NCBI GenBank assembly: GCA_040006755.1
Contig: JBDTWJ010000135.1
Coordinates: 1 to 10,424 of the forward strand
Reading direction: 5' to 3'
Origin: JAENVT01 sp040006755
GTDB lineage: Bacteria; Actinomycetota; Acidimicrobiia; Acidimicrobiales; Ilumatobacteraceae
DNA length: 10,424 bases
The notes under the pieces are model-generated. The model did not search any database, had not been told where the DNA came from, and saw only the letters and a list, made by a program, of their open reading frames with translations. Within the stretch, counting starts at the first letter, position 1. Each line of letters opens with the position of its first letter. This document shows positions 1-6,457 of this stretch, piece by piece. A program made the position numbers and the translations under genes.

Positions 1-57
1 TCCGAGATCCAGCGACACATCATCTCCCGGGCGATGCTTCGCCCGTTCGGGGCCTGA
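1..57 (+). CDS. Acyl-CoA dehydrogenase, C-terminal fragment
   Basis: Frame 1 is open from the window edge to a TGA at 55-57 and encodes 18 residues, SEIQRHIISRAMLRPFGA. The EIQRxII pattern followed by a short basic/hydrophobic tail is the usual C-terminal end of acyl-CoA dehydrogenases, where the typical form is EIQRNIIAxRxLG. These are FAD flavoproteins that oxidise acyl-CoA to trans-2-enoyl-CoA, or reduce enoyl-CoA as CaiA does. The next gene starts 5 bp later, so the two are probably co-transcribed. Only the tail is visible, so family membership rests on one short motif and the acyl-CoA context. Substrate cannot be judged. Confidence 0.7.
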   Translation, partial: SEIQRHIISRAMLRPFGA

Positions 58-62
58 CCACG

Positions 63-2075
63 ATGGCGAACGTCGACCTCCGTCGCCTCCTCACACCGCG
101 CTCGATCGCGATCGTCGGCGGCGCTCCCGCCGAGCGCGTCGTGCGCCAGTGCCTCAAGCTCGGCTTTCCCGGACAGATCTGGCCGGTTCATCCAAAGCGC
201 CGCAACATGGCCGGCGTGCCATGCCTTGCCAGCCTCGACGACCTACCTGCGGTACCCGACGCGGTCTTTCTCGGAGTCAACCGGCACGCGACGGTCGAGG
301 CAATGCGCACACTGCGTTCCGTTGGCGCAGGCGGAGCCGTTTGCTACGGGTCCGGCTTCGCCGAGGCCGGCGCCTCCGACCTGCAGAGTGACCTGATCGA
401 TGCGGCCGCCGACGTTCCGTTTCTGGGTCCTAACTGCTACGGGTTCGTCAACACGTTCGATCGTGTCGCGCTCTGGCCCGACGAGCACGGAATGAAGGTG
501 CTCGATCGCGGAGTCGGAATCGTGTCGCAGAGCGGCAACGTTGCGGTCAACCTCACGTTCCAACAACGCGGGCTGCGACTAGGCACGATCATCTCGGTGG
601 GCAACCAGGCGAGCGTCGGCACAGAGGACTGCATCGACGCACTCCTCGACGACCCGCGCATCACAGCAATAGGTCTGTTCCTCGAGGCGGTCCGCGATCC
701 GCAACAGTTTGCGATCGCGGCCGTCCGAGCCAACTCGCAGGGCGTCCCGATCGTCGCCCTGCAAACCGGCCGGTCCGCGACGGGCGCGGCCATCGCAGCG
801 TCGCACACCGGGTCGATGTCGGGTCGTGCGGCGGCATACGACGCACTGTTTGCACGGTACAGTGTCGCCACGGCCACGACGCCCAGCGAGCTCTTGGAGA
901 CATTGAAGTTGCTCGACAACGGAGGCCGACTGAGCGGCCCGCGCATCGTCTCGATGAGCTGTTCGGGCGGCGAGGCGTCGTTGGTCGCGGACCGCTCGGA
1001 ACACGGCACGCTGCAGTTCGAATCGTTCAGCAGCCAGCAGAAGCATCGGATCGAGGCGACGCTGACCGAACTGGTGACGGTCAGCAACCCCTTCGACTAT
1101 CACACGTTCATGTGGGGCGACCGAGATGAAATGGCAAAGTGCTTCACCGCGGTGATGGATGGACCGCAGGATGCGACCATGTTGGTGCTCGACGCGCCGC
1201 CGAGCCCCGACAACGATCCAGCGCCGTGGATCATCGCGGCCGACGCGTTGGCCGACGCGGCGGAAGCCACGGGCCGACGCGCCGTGATCGTGGCCACCAT
1301 GGCCGAGTGTCTCAACGAGCACGTTCGCAACCGCATCTCCGCCAGAGGGCTGACTGCGTTGCTCGGTCTCAGCGAGGGCCTCGCTGCACTGCGGGCAGCC
1401 GCATCCGTCAACGGTCAGTGCGGTACGTTGCACGACGCTGTTGACTCTCCGGCCGCCACTCGCTTGGTCGACGAAGCGGAAGCCAAAACCCGCCTCGCGG
1501 AGGTGTCGGTTGGCGTACCCTGCGGTCGCGCGGTGTCGGGCGCCGATGTCGAGTCGGCGGCCGCCGCCATCGGCTACCCCGTCACGCTGAAGGCTCTCGG
1601 CCAGAACCACAAGACGGAGTCCGGTGCCGTGAGGGTCGGCTTGCAGAACAACGACGAGGTGGTCGAGGCGTTGGCGTCGATGCCGGTGTCCGACAGGTAC
1701 CTCGTGGAGTCGACCATTACCGACGTCGTCGCCGAGGTCCTGGTCGCCATTCGACGCGACCCTCCGATCGGCTGGTTGGTCACCCTCGGCTTCGGAGGTG
1801 TGACGGCCGAGATTTGGAGCGACGTCACCCACCTGCTGGCACCCGTGAGTGCCGACGACGTCCGCCTGGCGTTGACCAAACTGCGCAGCTACCCGTTGCT
1901 GACAGGGTTCCGCGGGCGTCCCGCCGCCGACATCGACGCGCTCGCGTCGCTTGTCGTCTGCTTGTCGAAGATGATCGTCGGAACGGATGTCGTCGAGGTC
2001 GAGCTCAATCCTGTGCTCGTCGGCCGCAACGGCGCCACTGCCGCCGACGCGCTGTGGTTGGAGGAGACGACGTGA
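63..2075 (+). CDS. ADP-forming acyl-CoA synthetase (fused alpha-beta, acetate-CoA ligase family)
   Basis: A 670-residue single-chain NDP-forming acyl-CoA ligase. The family interconverts acid, CoA and ATP with acyl-CoA, ADP and phosphate through a phosphohistidine. Domain order is a CoA-binding Rossmann domain (about 5-130; SIAIVGG at 14-20, LGPNCYG at 121-127), succinyl-CoA-ligase-like flavodoxin domains (about 150-445), and a C-terminal ATP-grasp domain (about 465-665). SHTG at 247-250 carries the His that is phosphorylated in characterised members. HKTESGAV at 516-523, GFGG at 576-579 and EVELNP at 645-650 are ATP-grasp landmarks. Length is near the usual 680-720. The ATG at 63 is chosen because MANVDLRRLLTPRSIAIVGG is the normal family N-terminus; no good Shine-Dalgarno site precedes it, as expected if it is translationally coupled to the dehydrogenase ending 5 bp upstream. 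Its stop overlaps the next start. The acid substrate is not evident, but the neighbours suggest a carnitine- or crotonobetaine-like acid. Confidence 0.9.
   Translation: MANVDLRRLLTPRSIAIVGGAPAERVVRQCLKLGFPGQIWPVHPKRRNMAGVPCLASLDDLPAVPDAVFLGVNRHATVEAMRTLRSVGAGGAVCYGSGFAEAGASDLQSDLIDAAADVPFLGPNCYGFVNTFDRVALWPDEHGMKVLDRGVGIVSQSGNVAVNLTFQQRGLRLGTIISVGNQASVGTEDCIDALLDDPRITAIGLFLEAVRDPQQFAIAAVRANSQGVPIVALQTGRSATGAAIAASHTGSMSGRAAAYDALFARYSVATATTPSELLETLKLLDNGGRLSGPRIVSMSCSGGEASLVADRSEHGTLQFESFSSQQKHRIEATLTELVTVSNPFDYHTFMWGDRDEMAKCFTAVMDGPQDATMLVLDAPPSPDNDPAPWIIAADALADAAEATGRRAVIVATMAECLNEHVRNRISARGLTALLGLSEGLAALRAAASVNGQCGTLHDAVDSPAATRLVDEAEAKTRLAEVSVGVPCGRAVSGADVESAAAAIGYPVTLKALGQNHKTESGAVRVGLQNNDEVVEALASMPVSDRYLVESTITDVVAEVLVAIRRDPPIGWLVTLGFGGVTAEIWSDVTHLLAPVSADDVRLALTKLRSYPLLTGFRGRPAADIDALASLVVCLSKMIVGTDVVEVELNPVLVGRNGATAADALWLEETT
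2060..2066 (+). promoter_or_regulatory. Shine-Dalgarno site for the GTG start at 2072
   Basis: GGAGGAG lies 5 bp before the GTG at 2072-2074, inside the last codons of the acyl-CoA synthetase. It is the clearest ribosome-binding site in the window. It decides the start of the hydratase over a longer in-frame ATG at 1814 that would lie deep inside the upstream gene. Confidence 0.75.
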
Positions 2076-2836
2076 CCGGATTTCACATCGAGCTGTACGG
2101 TGGCACGGCTATCGTCACTGTCGATCGACCGAAGGCCAATGCCATCGACGCTGCGACCAGCAAGGCGATGGGTGATGCGTTCGAACAGCTCGACGCCGAG
2201 ATATCGGTGCGGGCAATCATCTTGACCGGGGCAGGGCCGAAGTTCTTCTCCGCCGGATGGGATCTCTCCGCCGGCGAGGAATTCGACAGCGACTATGGCG
2301 TCGGTGGGTTCGGTGGCTTTCCCGAACTGCCCGACCGCTCGACGCCAGTGATCGCGGCGGTCAACGGCATGGCAGTTGGTGGTGGGTTCGAGATCGCGAT
2401 GGCTGCAGACCTGATCATCGCGGCCGACCACGCCCAGTTCTGGCTCCCCGAACCCGCGCTCGGCATCCTGCCCGATGCCGGCGCGGTGAAACTGCCACGA
2501 TTACTTCCTCCCCACGTTGCTCGCGAGATGCTGTTCACAGGGCGTCGCCTCGGAGCCGACGAGGCTGCCCGTTGGGGTCTTGTCACCCGCGTCGTGCCCG
2601 GCGACGAGTTGCTGGCGGCAGCCCTCGCGTTGGCGGCCTCCATCGCCACGTCGGCGCCGCTGAGTGTCGCCGCGCTCATCGACATCGAACGCCGCACGAT
2701 CAACCTGTCGAGCGACGAAGCGATGGCGACGTTGAAATCCATGGACAGCTACCGGCGGGCGATCGACTCCGAGGACGCGCAAGAAGGCCAAGCTGCGTTC
2801 AACGAACGCAGATCGCCAATCTGGCGCGGCCGCTAA
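2072..2836 (+). CDS. CaiD-like enoyl-CoA hydratase (crotonobetainyl-CoA hydratase family)
   Basis: A 254-residue crotonase-fold hydratase that starts at a GTG overlapping the previous TGA (GTGA). It has the oxyanion-hole segments KFFSAGWDL (57-65) and AVNGMAVGGGFE (96-107), and both acid residues needed for hydration, Glu107 and Glu127 (in LPEPALGILPDAG). These match the positions I recall for Glu111 and Glu131 of E. coli CaiD. Beyond general family motifs it shares CaiD-specific runs: DRPKANAID (18-26), TGRRLGADEAARWGLV, and a C-terminus ending SEDAxEGxxAFxExRxPxWxGR. CaiD hydrates crotonobetainyl-CoA to L-carnitinyl-CoA. With an acyl-CoA dehydrogenase and an ADP-forming ligase upstream, the operon could process carnitine, crotonobetaine or gamma-butyrobetaine. 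That pathway is inferred; a hydratase for another short enoyl-CoA is the alternative. Its stop overlaps that of the convergent transporter. Confidence 0.88.
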   Translation: MTGFHIELYGGTAIVTVDRPKANAIDAATSKAMGDAFEQLDAEISVRAIILTGAGPKFFSAGWDLSAGEEFDSDYGVGGFGGFPELPDRSTPVIAAVNGMAVGGGFEIAMAADLIIAADHAQFWLPEPALGILPDAGAVKLPRLLPPHVAREMLFTGRRLGADEAARWGLVTRVVPGDELLAAALALAASIATSAPLSVAALIDIERRTINLSSDEAMATLKSMDSYRRAIDSEDAQEGQAAFNERRSPIWRGR

Positions 2837-2857
2837 CTCGACTTCGAGTCGCGGCCG
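2827..2857. terminator. Hairpin over two convergent stop codons (possible bidirectional terminator)
   Basis: CGGCCGC (2827-2833) pairs perfectly with GCGGCCG (2851-2857). Inside, ACTCG (2836-2840) pairs with CGAGT (2845-2849) around a 4-base loop. The structure contains the TAA of the hydratase (2834-2836) and the TAG of the minus-strand transporter (2835-2833). It would form in either transcript. There is no T-run after it on either strand, so it is not a textbook intrinsic terminator, although U-tract-less hairpins are often proposed for actinobacteria. Confidence 0.45.
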
Positions 2858-4128
2858 AAGCCGAACAACTGCTGCCGACCTTGCGCATCTGGATCTCCTC
2901 CGACCGCGCACTGATGCGATATCGCCGGTGATGCGGCCGCCCGCCGCTGCCACGGAGCAAGGGCTGCCAAACCCATGGCGAGCAAGACCCCAGAACTGGC
3001 GGTGGTCCATCGGAGTCCGACTGCGTCGGCGATCTTGCCCTGGATCAACGTCCCCACAGGGAACAGGATGCCGAGGACCATGAAGTTGACAGCGAGCACA
3101 CGGCCGCGCATCTCGTCGGGCGCCGAATGCTGAGCGATGCTGGCGAACGACGTGAAGGCGTATCCGTAACACAGTCCGATCGCCGCCAGCATGACGGCCG
3201 CAATCCAGAGCTGGGGAGCCACCGCATAGGCAACGAGTGCTGGGCACAACACGCCGACGGCACCGAACATCACCGTACTGACGCCGAACCTCTTGGTGAT
3301 CGCGCCCAACGTGAATGCCGCTGTCACCGCTCCTACGCCCTGCGCCGTCACCAGCACCGAGGTCGACTTGGCATCGCCATGCAGCACGTTGGTCGCCATC
3401 TGTGAGACGAACGCGATGAACGGTGAGGCGATCGCGATGGTCAGCACCATCACCATCAACATCCGCCGCATGACGGGATGGGCGATGGCAAACCGCACTC
3501 CATCGGCGAGTGCGGCGAAGACCGGACGGCGATCGCCATGCCGCTGCGGAACCTTGACGAGTGCTACAGCGACGATCACCGCGAAGAAACTCAGCGCGTT
3601 GCACCACAACGCGGTGCCGATACCCCCGACTGAAATCGCGACAGCCGCGAGCGCCGGCCCGATGATCCTGCCGAGATTCCACTGCGCATTCGACAGGCCG
3701 ACACCGGCGACGAGATGTTTGCGCTCGACGAGATCCGGAAGCGTGGACTGGAATGACGGGAAGGTGAATGCGCCGATGCAGCCGGCAACGAAGCTGAGCG
3801 CTGTGATCTCGAGGGGTGTGGCGGTCCCGCCACCGACCCATACGGCCAGGATTGCCGCGACCACCGCTGACATGGCGTTCCCGACGACCAACAGGCGTCG
3901 TCGGCTCCATCGGTCCGCCATCGCCGACCCTATAGGACCAAGTACACCGCTGGGCAAGAAGCCAGCAGCGCCGACGATGGCCGACCACGAGGCCTTACCC
4001 GTGGTGTGCGCAACGTGATAGCTGAGCCCCACGGTTTCCATCCACGTGCCGATGTTCGACAACAACGACCCAGACCACATCAACCTGAAATTTCTCGATC
4101 GAAATGGAGCGAGCGACTCGGAGGCCAT
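2833..4128 (-). CDS. MFS transporter, MFS_3 / EntS-like exporter family
   Basis: A 431-residue inner-membrane protein with about 12 predicted membrane helices (roughly 15-40, 48-70, 80-100, 104-125, 150-170, 172-192, 220-242, 255-278, 284-304, 306-330, 345-365, 375-392). The N-terminus FRSRNFRLMWSGSLLSNIGTWM, the motif-A-like loop GSAMADRWSRRR (67-78), PSFQSTLPDLV (124-134), NLGRIIGPAL (151-160) and the DEMRGRVLAVN loop (338-348) are typical of the MFS_3 group, which includes the enterobactin exporter EntS and many uncharacterised drug or siderophore exporters. Family members normally work by proton antiport. A polar tail of about 35 residues follows the last helix. The ATG at 4128 fits the family N-terminus; no Shine-Dalgarno is seen. 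It is convergent with the CaiD-like gene and divergent from the desaturase. The substrate is unknown. Confidence 0.85.
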   Translation of the reverse strand: MASESLAPFRSRNFRLMWSGSLLSNIGTWMETVGLSYHVAHTTGKASWSAIVGAAGFLPSGVLGPIGSAMADRWSRRRLLVVGNAMSAVVAAILAVWVGGGTATPLEITALSFVAGCIGAFTFPSFQSTLPDLVERKHLVAGVGLSNAQWNLGRIIGPALAAVAISVGGIGTALWCNALSFFAVIVAVALVKVPQRHGDRRPVFAALADGVRFAIAHPVMRRMLMVMVLTIAIASPFIAFVSQMATNVLHGDAKSTSVLVTAQGVGAVTAAFTLGAITKRFGVSTVMFGAVGVLCPALVAYAVAPQLWIAAVMLAAIGLCYGYAFTSFASIAQHSAPDEMRGRVLAVNFMVLGILFPVGTLIQGKIADAVGLRWTTASSGVLLAMGLAALAPWQRRAAASPAISHQCAVGGDPDAQGRQQLFGFGRDSKSS

Positions 4129-4137
4129 GCTGGAGCG

Positions 4138-4158
4138 ACGCTACCGGTAAGCTTTACC
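4138..4158. promoter_or_regulatory. Candidate divergent promoter elements
   Basis: On the minus strand TAGCGT (4143-4138) fits a TANNNT -10 box, 9 bp before the transporter ATG. On the plus strand TAAGCT (4148-4153) fits the same pattern, 9 bp before a GTG at 4163. A short inverted repeat, GGTAA-GCT-TTACC (4146-4158), covers the plus -10. No convincing -35 boxes are visible. These are pattern matches only. Confidence 0.3.
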
Positions 4159-4171
4159 CGGCGTGGCGGCC

Positions 4172-4197
4172 GTATCGCAGGTGCATACCTGCGATAC
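4172..4197. promoter_or_regulatory. Perfect 11-bp inverted repeat, likely operator or 5'-UTR hairpin
   Basis: GTATCGCAGGT (4172-4182) and ACCTGCGATAC (4187-4197) are exact reverse complements around a 4-base spacer, GCAT. The element lies between the divergent transporter and desaturase genes, about 20 bp downstream of a candidate plus-strand -10 box. Size and symmetry suit a dimeric repressor such as a TetR- or GntR-type protein; as RNA it would be a stable hairpin with a tetraloop. No regulator gene is in the window. Confidence 0.55.
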
Positions 4198-4219
4198 CGT
4201 CTCGAACAGTCTGGAAAAG

Positions 4220-5251
4220 ATGCCCACCGAACTGGCACCCTCCGTCGCCGAAGACAGCTCGCTTCCTCAGTTCGCCGTGCCTGCCGACGTGCGCGCGTGG
4301 GGTGCGCGTGTGCGACTGGCCGATCGCAGCGCCGTCAGAGCGATCGCGATGCTGGTCGAATCGATCGCGTTGTACATCGCTTTCGTGGTGCTCGGGCAGA
4401 CGATCGGTACGTGGTGGGGTTGGGTCATCGCCTGGACCGGGCTGGTCATGTGCATGATGCGGATCGACGCCGTACATCACGAGGCAGTGCACCGCAGCCT
4501 CTTCCAGCATCGCTGGCCCAACGACATCGTCGCCGGGGTCGCCGGTGCGTTGGAAGGGCTTCACGGCCCGACGTATCGCTGCTTCCACCTCAGCCACCAC
4601 GCCCTGACCAGGCGCGATCACGATCTGTCCGACCCAGAGGCATTTTACGACGAGATGCTCACCCGTCCGATGAAGGTCGGTCCCCTGCGTGTACAGGCAC
4701 GGGCTGTCTACGTGATCGGCGTAGTCATCGGTGGCGTCACGTTCGCGCTGCAGCTCATCGGCGGCACCCTGGCCACGTTGGTCGGGCGACCGCCCGCCTA
4801 CGTCTGCGGAGCCTCCCTCGAACGCCACGTACGCCGTTGGGGGTGGCTGCCGTTCGTCCTCTGGGGAGCGGTGACGGCGGTTGCGATCGTCACCGGACAC
4901 GGAAGCGATCTGGTGCGTTGGTGGCTCGTGCCGATGCTGTTGTTCCTGTGCGGGCCGTACACCTTCTACGCCTTGCCCGAGCACTACGCCGCGCCGCACA
5001 ACAACCCGATGGTGGCGGCCACGGGGTCGGTTCGATCGATCCCGCTCTACCGCTGGCTGACGCTCGACGGAAACTTCCATCTGGCTCACCATGTTTTCCC
5101 GACCGCGTCGTGGTGGCGTCTTGTCGATGCCGACGCCCAACTCCGTGACGTGACCACACTTCGGTACCGCGGGTACATCAGCTTTCACCGAGAAGTCTGG
5201 CGTGATCTCGGTACTAGTAATTCGTCTGGCAGTGAGGGGCGCGAGCCGTAA
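4220..5251 (+). CDS. Membrane fatty acid desaturase (PF00487-type)
   Basis: A 343-residue (from the ATG at 4220) integral-membrane di-iron protein. It has the three histidine boxes of acyl-lipid/acyl-CoA desaturases: HEAVH at 87-91, HLSHH at 123-127 and HLAHH at 287-291. Hydrophobic segments flank them at about 41-60, 64-80, 161-189, 209-227 and 233-252. The family uses O2 and electrons to add a double bond, or hydroxyl or other oxidation, to lipid-like substrates; the exact substrate is not readable. An in-frame GTG at 4163 would add 19 residues, but that stretch encodes the 26-bp inverted repeat, so I prefer 4220. The GGAAAAG directly before this ATG is a poor Shine-Dalgarno because the spacing is too short, so the start is uncertain. 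The 3' end overlaps the opposing GNAT gene by 38 bp. The divergent transporter may share its control region. Confidence 0.82.
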   Translation: MPTELAPSVAEDSSLPQFAVPADVRAWGARVRLADRSAVRAIAMLVESIALYIAFVVLGQTIGTWWGWVIAWTGLVMCMMRIDAVHHEAVHRSLFQHRWPNDIVAGVAGALEGLHGPTYRCFHLSHHALTRRDHDLSDPEAFYDEMLTRPMKVGPLRVQARAVYVIGVVIGGVTFALQLIGGTLATLVGRPPAYVCGASLERHVRRWGWLPFVLWGAVTAVAIVTGHGSDLVRWWLVPMLLFLCGPYTFYALPEHYAAPHNNPMVAATGSVRSIPLYRWLTLDGNFHLAHHVFPTASWWRLVDADAQLRDVTTLRYRGYISFHREVWRDLGTSNSSGSEGREP

Positions 5252-6407
5252 CGAAGAAAACGTCGGCACGGCGGAGAGTCTCGTCGTTGCGCGCCTCGAC
5301 GCGACGCCCGGCTGCGAGCGTCGAAGGCCGCACGCCACCGAGCAGCAGTGCGCCGAGTGAGGCGTGATCCATCACGATGTCGGCTCGGCTCTTCACCCGC
5401 TTGCATGTAGCGCCGTCCGGTCCTCCGTCGATCGCCCACCGATCACCGTCCGCTTCGACGACGATGCGATCGGTCGTGCTGTACGTCCGCCCAGCGAAGC
5501 TTGCCTTCACGTCGCGAACGTTGACCCATACGCCGTCGTTCAGGGTGGTCGTCTCCAGGGCACGCGGGTTGGTCAAGAGATACGGCAACGGATCGTCGAT
5601 GGGGACCTGTCGCGACGTGATCGGGCCGACGAGGTCGACACCCAGCAACGTGTGCCACAGAGCCGCGTGCGCGTCGCTCGTCGTTGCGGCCAACTCGATG
5701 AGATCGAGCTTGTGTGCCGGGCGCCCGTCGTTCCACTGCTGCGAGACTCGATAGACCGCATACCCGTCACGATGGGCGAGATAGAACGCAGGGCTGAAGC
5801 CATCGCGTTCGACCGCGCGTATGTCGAAGAGAAATCGGTGCAACGCGTCGCTGCGGTCGACTTCACCGACCCGATCGCGGTGGAACCGCGACCACACCTC
5901 TGCGACGTGGGACAGCGCCTTGTCGCCCTCGACGAATCGCACGCTGCCGGGCTTGGGTCGGAACTCTGGCCGAATCTGCGCTTGCCGGCGATCGATCGAC
6001 GTCGCCCGCAACTGCGTCGCTATCCCGAATCCATAGCGCTCGTAGATCCCAGCTTCGCTGGCTCCGAGCATTGCCACCGGCTCGCCGCGACGATCGACGT
6101 CGGCGAGTGTTCTGGCCATCAGCTTGTTCAGCAGTCCTCGCCGCCGATGCGTGGCCGAGGTCGACACCCAGGTGACTCCCCCCATCGGTAGGCGACCGCA
6201 GCCGGGAACGGTGACCTGCAGCGAGAACGCGCCGACGATGGCGACGATCTCCTTGCCGTCGAAGGCCAGTTCGAACCGGCTGACGTCGTGGATGGCGCGA
6301 GCCTTTTCGATCTGCTGGGGCGCGTACGCGAATCCGAAGTTGCGCCCGTCGACGTGACACAGCGCCGGCCAATCATCCTCCTGGGCTGTGCGAAACCTGA
6401 TGGGCAT
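5214..6407 (-). CDS. Eis-like GNAT N-acetyltransferase
   Basis: A 397-residue protein with the three-part Eis architecture: an N-terminal GNAT domain (about 2-140), a second GNAT-like domain, and a C-terminal sterol-carrier-like domain (about 285-397). The acetyl-CoA loop is VSTSATHRRRGLL (81-93). ASEAGIYERYGFG (116-128) contains Tyr122, equivalent to the general-acid Tyr126 of Mycobacterium tuberculosis Eis. The chain ends in Tyr, matching the family habit of using the C-terminal aromatic residue's carboxylate as general base. Eis proteins acetylate amines such as aminoglycosides or protein lysines; the substrate here is unknown. The start at 6407 (MPIRFRTAQ) fits the GNAT fold. A longer in-frame ATG at 6467 would run into the divergent gene and add a non-conserved leader. 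A weak GAAGGG lies too far upstream to be a good ribosome site. The 3' end overlaps the desaturase. Confidence 0.83.
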   Translation of the reverse strand: MPIRFRTAQEDDWPALCHVDGRNFGFAYAPQQIEKARAIHDVSRFELAFDGKEIVAIVGAFSLQVTVPGCGRLPMGGVTWVSTSATHRRRGLLNKLMARTLADVDRRGEPVAMLGASEAGIYERYGFGIATQLRATSIDRRQAQIRPEFRPKPGSVRFVEGDKALSHVAEVWSRFHRDRVGEVDRSDALHRFLFDIRAVERDGFSPAFYLAHRDGYAVYRVSQQWNDGRPAHKLDLIELAATTSDAHAALWHTLLGVDLVGPITSRQVPIDDPLPYLLTNPRALETTTLNDGVWVNVRDVKASFAGRTYSTTDRIVVEADGDRWAIDGGPDGATCKRVKSRADIVMDHASLGALLLGGVRPSTLAAGRRVEARNDETLRRADVFFVTARAPHCQTNY

Positions 6408-6444
6408 CGGGCGAGTCTGGCCCTTCGCTACGCCTCCGAGCCAG

Positions 6445-6450
6445 TAATTT
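6445..6450 (+). promoter_or_regulatory. Candidate -10 box for a leaderless transcript
   Basis: TAATTT fits the TANNNT -10 pattern and ends 7 bp before the ATG at 6458, where a transcript would be expected to start. No Shine-Dalgarno site precedes this ATG. The flanking spacer between the divergent genes is only 50 bp, and this is its most AT-rich part. Confidence 0.4.
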
Positions 6451-6457
6451 CCATTGC

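Noticed and set aside
579..1832. 417-codon minus-strand reading frame
   Set aside because: It lies opposite the acyl-CoA synthetase, is rich in Arg/His/Gly with no recognisable fold, and is what high-GC codon bias produces on the complementary strand.
1814..2071. N-terminal extension of the hydratase from an ATG at 1814
   Set aside because: The added 86 residues are Arg-rich and lie inside the ATP-grasp coding region. The GTG at 2072 has a strong Shine-Dalgarno site and gives the normal crotonase N-terminus.
2501..3988. 495-codon minus-strand reading frame
   Set aside because: It shares the strand with the transporter in another frame and runs into the antisense of the hydratase. Its composition is Arg-rich with no motifs, while the overlapping frame has clear MFS helices.
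6417..6444. CTGGC...GCCAG inverted repeat in the divergent spacer
   Set aside because: Arms of 5 bp with an 18-base spacer are expected by chance at this GC content.
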